Shown here: positions 45,902-54,650 of the stretch, one piece after another
How the letters are laid out: each line of letters opens with the position of its first letter
Numbering within the stretch: the first letter of the stretch is position 1
Assembly (NCBI RefSeq): GCF_016900875.1
Contig: NZ_JAFEUM010000007.1
Location: 124,001 to 188,000, forward strand
Reading direction: 5' to 3'
DNA: 64,000 bases
DNA from: Vibrio ulleungensis
Lineage (GTDB): Bacteria; Pseudomonadota; Gammaproteobacteria; Enterobacterales; Vibrionaceae
Notes under the pieces: model-generated
Seen by the model: only the letters and a program-made list of their open reading frames with translations
The model's database searches: none
Told to the model about the DNA's origin: nothing
Position numbers and translations under genes: made by a program

Positions 45902-46990
45902 TTAGCCTTCTAAGCCAAGCTGGTGCGCGGTTAGAATCGCCGCATATACGCTTTCTGCATTCACAGGGAAAGGCATGTTGTGAATAGTTTCACCTTCAGC
46001 GGTTGCGCCTTCGGCCACTTCCATCAGTTTAGCGTGGTCGATCTCTTTAACACCCATTTCAAACAAGTTAGTCGGCAAACCAATTTCTCGGCAGAAGCCA
46101 ATAACTGTATCAATTTCTTCCAGAGGTGCGTTTTCAAGTACCAGCTGAGTCAGTGTGCCAAACGCCACTTTCTCGCCGTGGTAAAGGTGGTGACACTCTT
46201 CAAGTTTGGTTAGACCGTTGTGGATAGCGTGCGCTGCTGCAAGGCCGCTACTTTCAAAGCCGATGCCACTTAGGTAAGTGTTCGCTTCAATAATGTTTTC
46301 TACCGCAGTGGTACATACACCATTTTCTACTGCCACTTTCGCTTTTAGGCCATCTTCAAGCAGAGTCTCGTAACATAATTTAGCCAGAGCTTGTGCAGAG
46401 CGAGTTGGAGCTCCGCCTGCCATAGTTGGCTTACCAGAAGTCATGTTAGCGCGTGCTTCGAAGTAAGTAGATAGTGCATCACCCATACCCGCTACAATGA
46501 GACGTACTGGAGCGCCTGCGATAACGGCAGTATCCATGACAACCATGTCTGGGTTCTTAGGGATCATTAGGTATTCAGCAAACTCACCTTCTGGTGTGTA
46601 GATAACCGCAAGTGCACTGGTTGGTGCATCAGTAGAAGCAATGGTTGGTACGACTACTACAGGTTTTTTCGCGTAGAATGCAACTGACTTAGCGGTGTCT
46701 AGCGTTTTACCACCACCAATACCAATGATCACGTCTGCTTGTTGAGTGGCGCAGATATCTGAAATACGATCGATCTCTTGGCGTGAACACTCACCACCAA
46801 ATACGTCCATGGTCAGTGGCATATCTTCTTTAACGAAGCTCTCTTTAACCGTGTCGCCGACTAGGCCAGTAACAAACTCATCCGCGATGGCTAGCGGGTT
46901 CATGCCCAATGACTTAACGTATCCAGCGATAGAACCTAGAACATTTTTACCTTGTACGTACTTGCTTGGGCTAATGATTATTTTATCCAT
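45902..46990 (-). CDS. gldA: NAD-dependent glycerol dehydrogenase
   Basis: The 362-residue iron/zinc-type alcohol dehydrogenase oxidises glycerol to dihydroxyacetone. It shows MDKIIISPSKYVQGKNV, FGGECSRQEIDRI, GIGGGKTLDTAK (NAD loop), PTIASTDAPTSAL, and metal ligands in the Asp/His region (AGMGDALSTYFEA, GLAAAHAIHNGL, YHGEKVAFGTL). The ATG at 46990 has AAGG eight bases upstream and matches E. coli GldA. It is divergent from dhaKLM across 333 bp that hold two palindromic operators. Confidence 0.95.
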   Translation of the reverse strand: MDKIIISPSKYVQGKNVLGSIAGYVKSLGMNPLAIADEFVTGLVGDTVKESFVKEDMPLTMDVFGGECSRQEIDRISDICATQQADVIIGIGGGKTLDTAKSVAFYAKKPVVVVPTIASTDAPTSALAVIYTPEGEFAEYLMIPKNPDMVVMDTAVIAGAPVRLIVAGMGDALSTYFEARANMTSGKPTMAGGAPTRSAQALAKLCYETLLEDGLKAKVAVENGVCTTAVENIIEANTYLSGIGFESSGLAAAHAIHNGLTKLEECHHLYHGEKVAFGTLTQLVLENAPLEEIDTVIGFCREIGLPTNLFEMGVKEIDHAKLMEVAEGATAEGETIHNMPFPVNAESVYAAILTAHQLGLEG

Positions 46991-47186
46991 TGTGTAGACC
47001 TTATGTTTCACGTTATTGGTTATGTTTTTTGTTGAACTCATCTTAAGTCAGATACGCAAAGCTGCTAAAAGAATCAGCACTTTTTACCGCCAGTTTTTGA
47101 CCGGGTAAACAAAGCCCGCCCAAACCAAATTGCCGATAGCGCCGATTAGCGCGGGAGATCACTTTCTCACGCTTGCGATGTGATAT

Positions 47187-47237
47187 CGTTTCATTATGAA
47201 ACGCCAAATTTGAGCTAGATCGTTTCAAAATGGAACG
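47187..47237. promoter_or_regulatory. two palindromic operators between gldA and dhaK
   Basis: CGTTTCA-TTA-TGAAACG (47187-47203, perfect) and CGTTTCA-AAA-TGGAACG (47221-47237, one mismatch) lie 34 bp apart centre to centre, about three helical turns. The same palindrome occurs before dhaR. They are the likely sites of the dha regulator and could control both divergent units. Confidence 0.75.
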
Positions 47238-47323
47238 AGATTTTTTTTGTTGAGACTGCTTGTCAAACTTCTAACATCAATGGCAATCCTACAAATACGA
47301 ATACAACAACAAGAGAATTTGCG

Positions 47324-48379
47324 ATGAAAAAGCTAATCAATAACGTGGAAGATGTAGTCAAAGAGCAAATGGAAGGTCTAGCCCTTTCTCGTCCTGAACT
47401 AAAAACCACTTACGAGCCTCGCTACATGTGGCACGAACAAACGCCTGGCCAAGTGGCTTTGGTATCTGGTGGTGGTAGTGGCCACGAGCCTCTACACACG
47501 GGCTTCATTGGTAAAGGCATGCTAACAGGTGCTTGCCCAGGTGAAGTATTCACCTCACCAACACCCGATCAAATGTACGAGTGTGGCAACCAAGTGAACA
47601 CTGGCGAAGGCGTACTGTTCTTCATTAAAAACTACACCGGTGACGTTCTAAACTTCGAAACCGCAGTAGAACTTCTACACGCAGACGGCATCAAAGTAGG
47701 CTCTGTACTCATCGACGATGACGTAGCGGTAAAAGATAGCCTATACACTGCGGGCCGTCGTGGTGTTGCCGGTACAGTACTGGTTGAAAAAATTGTCGGC
47801 GCTGCTGCAGATAAAGGCTATAGCCTAGAGCAATGTGAAGAGCTTGCTCGTCGCGTCAACAACAACTGTCGCTCATTCGGCGTTGCATTGGATGCTTGTG
47901 TCGTTCCTGCCGCTGGCAAGCCATCGTTTGTGTTAGCCGATGACGAAATCGAATTTGGTGTGGGCATCCATGGTGAACCAGGAATCGAGCGCCGCAAGTT
48001 TACAGGCTGTGATGACATGGTTGACCAAATGTTTGTCGAGCTGTCTGAAAACGCTTCTTACACTCGTACACTTCGAATCTTTGACCGTGAAGAGGGAATC
48101 TGGAACGAAGTAGAAAGTACTATTGAAGACTTCGGTGCTGGCGAATACATCGCTATCGTTAACGGCCTCGGCGCAACACCTGAAGGCGAATTGTTTGGTG
48201 TGTACCGCCGCCTAGCAGAAAACTGCGAAAAAGCAGGCTACAACATCGCTCGCAACATGGTAGGTAACTACTGTACGTCGCTAAACATGGAAGGCGTATC
48301 AATTACGCTGCTAAAAGCTGACGCTGAAATGATCGAACTGTTCGACGCACCTGTCGATACAGCCGCAATTAAATGGTAA
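47324..48379 (+). CDS. dhaK: dihydroxyacetone kinase subunit DhaK
   Basis: The 351-residue subunit binds dihydroxyacetone through a hemiaminal with His216 (in GVGIHGEPGIERR). Other blocks are MKKLINNVEDV, ALVSGGGSGHEP, GACPGEVFTSPTP, NYTGDVLNFETA and IDDDVAVKDSLYTAGRRG. It is the PTS-dependent type. Start of dhaK-dhaL-dhaM with 12 and 3 bp gaps. Together with GldA it channels glycerol to dihydroxyacetone phosphate. Confidence 0.96.
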   Translation: MKKLINNVEDVVKEQMEGLALSRPELKTTYEPRYMWHEQTPGQVALVSGGGSGHEPLHTGFIGKGMLTGACPGEVFTSPTPDQMYECGNQVNTGEGVLFFIKNYTGDVLNFETAVELLHADGIKVGSVLIDDDVAVKDSLYTAGRRGVAGTVLVEKIVGAAADKGYSLEQCEELARRVNNNCRSFGVALDACVVPAAGKPSFVLADDEIEFGVGIHGEPGIERRKFTGCDDMVDQMFVELSENASYTRTLRIFDREEGIWNEVESTIEDFGAGEYIAIVNGLGATPEGELFGVYRRLAENCEKAGYNIARNMVGNYCTSLNMEGVSITLLKADAEMIELFDAPVDTAAIKW

Positions 48380-48391
48380 TCGGAGCACATC

Positions 48392-49027
48392 ATGCAAATT
48401 GAAAAACAACACATCATCAATTGGTTAGAACTGTGTGCCGATACCTACGCAGAAAACCAAGATTTTCTGACCGATCTTGACCGTGACATCGGTGATGCTG
48501 ACCACGGTCTCAACATGAACCGCGGCTTTAGCAAAGTAAAAGAGAACCTGCCAAAAGTGGCTGAACAAAACATCTCAATGATCCTAAAGAACACTGGGAT
48601 GACATTGCTATCAAGCGTAGGCGGAGCAAGTGGTCCTCTATACGGCACTCTGTTTATTCGCGCTGCGGCATCGGTAGGTGCTCGTGAAACGCTAAGCTAT
48701 CAAGAGCTTATCGATACGCTAAAAGGCGGTGTTGACGGCGTTATCTCTCGCGGTAAAGCGGCACCTGGCGACAAAACCATGTGTGACGTTTGGCTACCTG
48801 TGCTTGAGCAAGCCAAAGTCTCTGCTGAAGCGGGTATGGAAGGTCAAGAGCTGACCACTGAAATGGTTGATGTTGCAGAAAAAAGTGCAGTATCGACCAT
48901 TGAGATGCAGGCTAAAAAAGGTCGCGCATCTTACCTAGGTGAGCGCAGCATCGGACACCAAGATCCTGGTGCAACGTCATCTCTGCTTATGATTAAAGCA
49001 CTTAAGCAAGCGCTAGCAGGAAGTTAA
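48392..49027 (+). CDS. dhaL: dihydroxyacetone kinase ADP-binding subunit DhaL
   Basis: The 211-residue subunit carries tightly bound ADP that is rephosphorylated by DhaM. The metal-binding aspartates are in DRDIGDADHGLNMNRG; GGASGPLYGTLF, GKAAPGDKTMCDVW and the lipid/nucleotide loop GRASYLGERSIGHQDPGATS follow. In E. coli DhaL also activates DhaR. Confidence 0.96.
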   Translation: MQIEKQHIINWLELCADTYAENQDFLTDLDRDIGDADHGLNMNRGFSKVKENLPKVAEQNISMILKNTGMTLLSSVGGASGPLYGTLFIRAAASVGARETLSYQELIDTLKGGVDGVISRGKAAPGDKTMCDVWLPVLEQAKVSAEAGMEGQELTTEMVDVAEKSAVSTIEMQAKKGRASYLGERSIGHQDPGATSSLLMIKALKQALAGS

Positions 49028-49030
49028 TCT

Positions 49031-51433
49031 ATGACCGGTATTGTAGTTGTATCCCACAGCCGCAGACTTGCCGAAGGGGTGGCCGAATTGGCCACCCAAA
49101 TGACGCAAGGCAAGGCAAACATCGCTATTGCAGCAGGTATTGATGACCCAGAAAATCCTATCGGGACCGATGCTATTGCTGTTATGGGCGCTATTGAAGA
49201 AGTGTGTGATGACGATGGTGTTGTTGTACTAATGGATCTTGGCAGTGCACTACTCAGTACTGAAATGGCCATTGAATTGATTGACCCTGAAGTCGCGGAA
49301 AAAGTGAAACTGGTCTCTGCGCCTGTTGTAGAAGGTACGCTCGCCGCGTCTGTTGCCGCAGCTGCTGGACTCGACATAGATACCGTAATCAGTGAAGCAA
49401 AAGCCGCTCTTGGCGTTAAACAAGAACACCTTGGCGAGACCGATGACTCAGTTGCACCGGAAGTTGCTGTTCAATCGGCTAGCGATGCACTCAGCTTTGA
49501 GTGGCAAGTGGAAAACCCACACGGGATCCATGCTCGCCCAGCCGCCAGCATTGTTGGCGCTGTTGCCGCCTTTAACTGTGACATGTGGCTAATTAAAGGT
49601 GACAAAGAAGTCAGCGCGAAAAGCCTCAACAGCATTGCAAAACTTGCCGTTAGTAAAGGCGAAAGCATCTGCTTTAAAGCCAGTGGTGACAACGCTCAAG
49701 GCGCTATCGACGCGTTTAAGCAACTTGCCCACACCCATTTCGGAGAGGCTGACCTAGTCAACAACCCTCAGCCTGAGCCAGAAACCGAACAGGTGGCCTC
49801 TGCCCCCTCTCATCAAGCAATCAAAGGAGCGATTACTGGCCTTAGCGTAAACGGTGGCATCGTAACGGGTCCTGCTGTGTTATTTAGCGCATCCATGCCA
49901 GACGTTCCGAACCGTAGTTGTGCTTCTATTGCTGATGAGCAGAGCCACTTTACCCAATCTATTGAGACGGTTAGCGCGAGTTTGAAACAGCAAGCTAGCG
50001 AGCCTCATGGCGAGATTTTCCAAGCGCACCTGCTAATGCTTAATGACCCTGAGCTACTAGCATCGGTGCAGACTCGCATCGCACAAAACGTCATCGCAGA
50101 GCAAGCTTGGGTTGAAGTCACTCAGCAACTCGCCCTTGAGTACAGCCAAGCTGAATCGGCTTACATGCAAGAGCGTGAAGCGGATGTCCACGATATTGCC
50201 TGCCAAGTAATGCGCGTGATGACGGGAGACACCGATGCAGGAATTACCCTAAGTGAACCAAGTATTCTTTTAGCTCGTGACCTAATGCCTTCTGACGTTG
50301 CAGGACTCGACAAAAGCCTTGTTCTTGCTATCTGCTTAAGTGAAGGCGGAAAAACGTCACACAGCGCAATCTTAGCAAGAGCTATGGGCATTCCAGCCAT
50401 CGTTCAAGCTAAAGGCTGTTTAGAAGAGATCCAAGCCGGGCAACATATCTCTGTAGATGGTTTTAGCGGCCTACTATGGCACTCACCAGACAGCGATACT
50501 TCCGCAGAGCTTGAACAGAAACGTCAGCAATGGCTTGCAGAGTGCGAAGCGGCTAAAGCTAACGCACAGAGCCAAGCGGCTACGCTAGACGGACTGGAAA
50601 TTCAAAGTCTGGCTAATATTGGTGGCCCAGAAGATGTCCAAGCGGCACTCGATAATGGCGCCGAAGGTGTTGGCCTATTTAGAACCGAATTCTTGTTCCA
50701 ATCTCGCGATACTCTGCCAAGTGAAGATGAGCAAACTGAGGTTTATTTGGGCATCGCGAAAGCCTTTGGCGACAAACCTATCACTATCCGTAGTTTAGAT
50801 GTTGGTGGTGACAAGCCACTTAAAGCTTACCCAATGCCAGTAGAAGAAAATCCATTCTTGGGATTACGCGGGGTTCGCTTATGTCTTGCTCATAAAGATC
50901 TGTTTGTGGATCAAATTCGCGCCGTGCTACGTGCACACGCTCAGCAACCAAACATTCAGTTAATGATCCCAATGATTGCCACTGTGGATGAAATTCATCA
51001 AGTGAAAGCCTTGGTTGAAGAGCAAAAGCAGGCGCTTGGGTTGCAAGAGAGTAATCTACCGGTTGGGATAATGATTGAAGTGCCTGCAGCTGTGCTTAAC
51101 GCTGACGCGCTAGCCAAAGAAGTGGATTTCTTCTCCATTGGAACTAACGATTTAACTCAATATGTGATGGCCGCAGACCGCGGAAACACTGATGTTGCGA
51201 CCTTAGTAAACTACTTCGAACCTGCTGTACTTTCAGCTATCGAAATTACCTGTAAAGCGGCTAAAAATGCTGGGATTGCGGTGAGCATGTGTGGTGAAAT
51301 GGCCGGCGATACCAAAGCGACAGAAACACTGCTTAAATTGGGGCTAACTAAGTTTAGTGCCAGCTCAACGCTGTTACCTGCGCTTAAGCAAACTGTTCGT
51401 GGTATTTCGTTGGCAACAACAGAAACCGTGTAG
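49031..51433 (+). CDS. dhaM: PTS-dependent dihydroxyacetone phosphotransferase DhaM with full-length enzyme I
   Basis: The 800-residue multidomain phosphocarrier has three parts. Residues 1-130 are the EIIA-like DhaM domain with phospho-His9 (VVVSHSRRLAEG). Residues about 155-240 are an HPr domain with His167 (NPHGIHARPAAS). From about residue 265 is enzyme I with phospho-His444 (GGKTSHSAILARAMGIPAIV), the PEP-binding barrel (LFRTEFLF, RSLDVGGDKPL) and Cys754 (VSMCGEMAGD). E. coli DhaM is about 470 residues with a truncated enzyme I. This one appears able to take phosphate from PEP itself. Good AGGAAG site. Confidence 0.95.
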   Translation: MTGIVVVSHSRRLAEGVAELATQMTQGKANIAIAAGIDDPENPIGTDAIAVMGAIEEVCDDDGVVVLMDLGSALLSTEMAIELIDPEVAEKVKLVSAPVVEGTLAASVAAAAGLDIDTVISEAKAALGVKQEHLGETDDSVAPEVAVQSASDALSFEWQVENPHGIHARPAASIVGAVAAFNCDMWLIKGDKEVSAKSLNSIAKLAVSKGESICFKASGDNAQGAIDAFKQLAHTHFGEADLVNNPQPEPETEQVASAPSHQAIKGAITGLSVNGGIVTGPAVLFSASMPDVPNRSCASIADEQSHFTQSIETVSASLKQQASEPHGEIFQAHLLMLNDPELLASVQTRIAQNVIAEQAWVEVTQQLALEYSQAESAYMQEREADVHDIACQVMRVMTGDTDAGITLSEPSILLARDLMPSDVAGLDKSLVLAICLSEGGKTSHSAILARAMGIPAIVQAKGCLEEIQAGQHISVDGFSGLLWHSPDSDTSAELEQKRQQWLAECEAAKANAQSQAATLDGLEIQSLANIGGPEDVQAALDNGAEGVGLFRTEFLFQSRDTLPSEDEQTEVYLGIAKAFGDKPITIRSLDVGGDKPLKAYPMPVEENPFLGLRGVRLCLAHKDLFVDQIRAVLRAHAQQPNIQLMIPMIATVDEIHQVKALVEEQKQALGLQESNLPVGIMIEVPAAVLNADALAKEVDFFSIGTNDLTQYVMAADRGNTDVATLVNYFEPAVLSAIEITCKAAKNAGIAVSMCGEMAGDTKATETLLKLGLTKFSASSTLLPALKQTVRGISLATTETV

Positions 51434-51475
51434 TTCAGTCGTAGCGTTCAAAATGCGATTGCGTTACATGTAAAC

Positions 51476-51512
51476 AAAGGTGTTGACGAGCTTGTTCTCG
51501 TTAACACCTTTA
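51476..51512 (+). terminator. dhaKLM terminator
   Basis: A 15-bp stem AAAGGTGTTGACGAG/CTCGTTAACACCTTT (one G-U pair) with a 6-nt loop; the U tract is short. Confidence 0.75.
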
Positions 51513-51542
51513 TTACGTTTACAGTTAGCTCGATCCCACTTT

Positions 51543-51559
51543 CGTTTCATTTTGAAACG
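51543..51559. promoter_or_regulatory. palindromic operator upstream of dhaR
   Basis: CGTTTCA-TTT-TGAAACG, a perfect 17-bp inverted repeat identical in its arms to the one at 47187, 85 bp before the dhaR start. It suggests autoregulation. Confidence 0.75.
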
Positions 51560-51643
51560 TAAAAACTAGAATGTGAATCGCCTCACTAAGCGTTGGCCAA
51601 GTAACGAATACAATGGTTCATCAGTATTTAGGTGCGCATTTGT

Positions 51644-53560
51644 ATGTTCTCTTCCACCCCTGCCCCCCACAATGACCACAAAAAGACTTGGGACTTTTTT
51701 CAAAAGCACCATTGGGTCTCACCAGAGTTCGCTCAAACACCCATTTTTGCGTCTTGGGAAAGGTGCATAAAACAGTGCAGTCCGCATAACTGGTCTAAAC
51801 CTCACGTGGCATCTGGCTACACGCTAAAATCACTGATAAAACGAAATCAAAGTATCATTGCCTGCGCGACCACCGTTGTTGAAGATACCTACGATCTGCT
51901 AAGAGGCAGTGACGTCGTATTACTGGTCACCGATGACAACGGCTGTACGCTGTTTTTAACTGGGGATGACAACTTGCAAAACGACATGTCGGAGCTTGGA
52001 TTCAAAGTGGGGTGTTTTTTCTCAGAGGGCAAAATTGGTACCAATGCGATAAATCTTGCCATCGATACGCACATGCCTATACAGGTCTGCGCCGAAGAAC
52101 ATTTTAACCGTCACTTACACAGCTTTGGCAGCGTAGCGGCGCCTATTTTCGATTCAATGGGCCGACTTCGAGGCAGCGTTGCGCTTTTTAGAAAAGATCA
52201 GCAGTTTAACCAAGAGAACTTAGTGATCACTTCCTCTATGGCGAAAGAGATCTCGATGCAAATCCACATATCGGCCGAACAAGAGAGCACTAACCGCCTG
52301 ATCAGTGCCCACAATGCAACGCTAGAATGTATGGACGATGGGCTTATCGTTTGGGACGAGGAAGACATAGTTACTCTTGCAAACCAACAATCCGAAACTC
52401 TGCTCAGCTTTACCGCCCACAAAGCCATTGATAAACCAATCTTCGATCTGATTCGTTTTCCACCTTTTATTCAGTCGCACATCGAAAATCATAACGATAT
52501 GATCCGCAAACAAACCACCATTGAAGTCAACGGTGAGTTTGTGGAAACAATTATCTCGTTCAAGTCATTACCTGATGGCACGCACCTTTTGTTTGTTCAC
52601 CCAATCGACAAAATTAGAAAACTCGCTCAGCAGCAAGCGGGCAATAATGCCAAGTTTACCTTTGCGACACTGCCTGGCATCTCGCGCAAAATAAAACATC
52701 TGGTGACGGTTGCCAAACGATGCATTAAATCCAAAGCGCCGATGCTGATTTCCGGTGAAGACGGAGTCGGTAAAACCGACCTTGCGATGGCGATCCATAA
52801 TGAAAGTGGCTTTGTCGACGGCCCATTTATCACCCTAAACTGCCGCTCTCTTAACAGTGGCCACGAAGGTATGGATGAGCAGCAAGAAGGTGACGCATTG
52901 GCTGCCAAATTTGAATTAGCGCAAAACGGTACGCTGTTTTTAGAAAACGTCGAATACCTAACGCAAACTCAGCAATCGATATTGCTCAAAAGCCTTAAAA
53001 CAGAACTGTTTGATTGCCCCTCAAAGCAGCGCGTAATTCCGGTAAAATTTCAATGCATTGCAAGCACCACCAGCGATCTAAGCAAGTATGTCGCCAGGAA
53101 CTCGTTTGGCCGGCAGCTCTATTATCAAATCTCGGCAAACGAGTTGTATATTCCGCCACTACGTGAGCGACAAGAAGACATTGAACACCTGATACTTAAA
53201 CTAGTGAACAGCTACGAACGACGCCACAATGTTGCAGTCTCAATCGAAAAAGACGCGATGGACGCACTGGTGAATTACGATTGGCTGGCCAACAACTCCG
53301 AGCTAAAAAGCCGAGTTGAAAAAGTATTGCTCAATCGAAGTTCTAACCTCATTGGACTCTCAGATATCCCTGACGATCTTAAAGCTCGCTCTCTCAGCAC
53401 CCATCCACTGGCGGGACTGCAATCGCTAGAAGAAGCTGAAAAACAAGCAATTGTCCAAGCTTGGAACCACTTTGAAGGCAAAATGCATTTAATGGCCAAG
53501 TCCCTTGGCATTGGCCGAACCACCTTATGGCGTAAAATTCAAAAATATGGGCTTGGCTAG
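51644..53560 (+). CDS. dhaR: DhaR-like transcriptional activator of the dha operon
   Basis: The 638-residue protein has a GAF-like domain (about 70-190), a PAS-like domain (about 215-320), an AAA+ domain with Walker A GEDGVGKTDLA, LFLENVEYLTQ in place of Walker B, and PPLRERQEDIEHL, and a C-terminal Fis-type helix-turn-helix (AKSLGIGRTTLWRKIQKYG). The GAFTGA loop that contacts sigma54 is missing. E. coli DhaR, of the same family, acts at a sigma70 promoter and is controlled by DhaK and DhaL, which fits. ATG at 51644 follows AGGTG; GTG at 51632 is also possible. Confidence 0.88.
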   Translation: MFSSTPAPHNDHKKTWDFFQKHHWVSPEFAQTPIFASWERCIKQCSPHNWSKPHVASGYTLKSLIKRNQSIIACATTVVEDTYDLLRGSDVVLLVTDDNGCTLFLTGDDNLQNDMSELGFKVGCFFSEGKIGTNAINLAIDTHMPIQVCAEEHFNRHLHSFGSVAAPIFDSMGRLRGSVALFRKDQQFNQENLVITSSMAKEISMQIHISAEQESTNRLISAHNATLECMDDGLIVWDEEDIVTLANQQSETLLSFTAHKAIDKPIFDLIRFPPFIQSHIENHNDMIRKQTTIEVNGEFVETIISFKSLPDGTHLLFVHPIDKIRKLAQQQAGNNAKFTFATLPGISRKIKHLVTVAKRCIKSKAPMLISGEDGVGKTDLAMAIHNESGFVDGPFITLNCRSLNSGHEGMDEQQEGDALAAKFELAQNGTLFLENVEYLTQTQQSILLKSLKTELFDCPSKQRVIPVKFQCIASTTSDLSKYVARNSFGRQLYYQISANELYIPPLRERQEDIEHLILKLVNSYERRHNVAVSIEKDAMDALVNYDWLANNSELKSRVEKVLLNRSSNLIGLSDIPDDLKARSLSTHPLAGLQSLEEAEKQAIVQAWNHFEGKMHLMAKSLGIGRTTLWRKIQKYGLG

Positions 53561-53870
53561 ACATTCACCGTTAATGTTGCTCACGGTGTATTCCCATTAA
53601 CTGCGCAGGGTATAACTGGCGCAGCTAGCGCTATTTCTATTGCTATTTCTATTGCTATTACCAATAGTCTATTCGCCCACATACCCCAAACATTGTCGAG
53701 ACTCAACAGACTGTAACCAAATGCTACGAGCAAACCTCGTCATTTGGTAGAGCGTGACTTTGCTCCCACAATTATTACAACTTAATTTTCATCAAAAATT
53801 AATTGTGCGATATTCAGCTTAACGCAGGATGTGTTACCCATAAAAACAGAGTTTATTGAGGTCAGGGAGC
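53561..53870. other. intergenic region between dhaR and the porin gene
   Basis: No gene recognised. It contains a 12-bp tandem repeat CTATTTCTATTG (53631-53654, two and a half copies) and a weak CACCGT/ACGGTG stem after dhaR that could be a terminator without a U tract. Confidence 0.5.
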
Positions 53871-53871
53871 A

Positions 53872-53897
53872 ATATTGTCCATTCCCGGTGACAATAT
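53872..53897. promoter_or_regulatory. inverted repeat upstream of the porin gene
   Basis: ATATTGTC (53872-53879) and GACAATAT (53890-53897) are exact complements 10 bp apart, about 40 bp before the porin start. The left arm runs into TGTCCATT (53876-53883), an octamer also present in the elements upstream of the aldolase and yihS genes, so it may be an operator of the sulfoquinovose regulator. Confidence 0.45.
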
Positions 53898-53936
53898 CGG
53901 ACACTTAATTCGACTCATGAAACTAAGGTAATTACA

Positions 53937-54578
53937 ATGAAAAAAGCTCTCATCGCAGGTTCTATTGCCCTTATCGCAAGCTCAGCAGCCTTCGCTAACT
54001 CTTCTTACGTAACCGGTAACCTTCAATTCCATAGTGACGATATTCATGGCTCTGACCTAACGTCTACACTAGAAGCAGGCCACACCTTTGATAACTCACT
54101 TGGTGGTCTTACGCTGTATACCGAGATTGACGCAATTCAGCTAGGTGAAATCTCTCGTATCGATTCTGCTTACTGGACGCTTGGTGGTGAACAATCTTTC
54201 AATATCAATGACAATTTCTGGGTTGCGGCGGGTTATCAGCACCTATTGCACCAAGGCGAAAGCTTTCAGTACCGTCCATTGGTAAAAATTGGCTACAACT
54301 TTGATAACGGCATTCAAATTAGTAACCGTACCCGTGCTCACATCGATGCAATTGGCGACGCCGATACCGATTACCGCATGGATAACCGCATCGCTTACGC
54401 ACCAAACGACGAACTAGCACTGTCATACAACAATGTATATATGATTGAAGGTGAGAGCATGGATCACGAGCTTCGTGCGACTTGGACTCGTAAAGGTGTT
54501 CAACCGTACTTTGAGTACCGCAACCAAGCCGACAATGCCAACAACGCATTAGTATTTGGTGCTTCTTACGGCTTCTAA
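53937..54578 (+). CDS. small outer-membrane porin, KdgM/OmpL-like
   Basis: The 213-residue protein has a 20-residue signal peptide (SSAAFA) and alternating beta-strand sequence throughout, ending in GASYGF with the C-terminal Phe of outer-membrane barrels. Size and the final strands (WTRKGVQPYFEYRNQ) resemble the KdgM/NanC family of sugar-acid porins, to which OmpL of the E. coli yih locus belongs. By position it probably admits sulfoquinovose or its glycoside. The family call is by pattern, not by strong motif. Confidence 0.7.
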   Translation: MKKALIAGSIALIASSAAFANSSYVTGNLQFHSDDIHGSDLTSTLEAGHTFDNSLGGLTLYTEIDAIQLGEISRIDSAYWTLGGEQSFNINDNFWVAAGYQHLLHQGESFQYRPLVKIGYNFDNGIQISNRTRAHIDAIGDADTDYRMDNRIAYAPNDELALSYNNVYMIEGESMDHELRATWTRKGVQPYFEYRNQADNANNALVFGASYGF

Positions 54579-54593
54579 CGTCAAGCTCAAGAT

Positions 54594-54632
54594 ATAAAAA
54601 AGGCCTAATCGCAATCGCGATTAGGCCTTTTA
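54594..54632. terminator. bidirectional terminator between porin and sulfoquinovosidase genes
   Basis: AAGGCCTAATCGC/GCGATTAGGCCTT, a 13-bp stem flanked by an A run on the left and T run on the right, between convergent genes. Confidence 0.88.
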
Positions 54633-54650
54633 ACGTTTTAAGACGTTAGA

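Noticed and set aside
47182..47203. CRP site overlapping the first dha palindrome (TGTGATATCGTTTCA)
   Set aside because: Only the left half fits the TGTGA-N6-TCACA pattern; the right half belongs to the CGTTTCA palindrome.
51644..53560. Canonical sigma54-dependent activator
   Set aside because: The GAFTGA loop is absent and I found no convincing -24/-12 promoter before dhaK.
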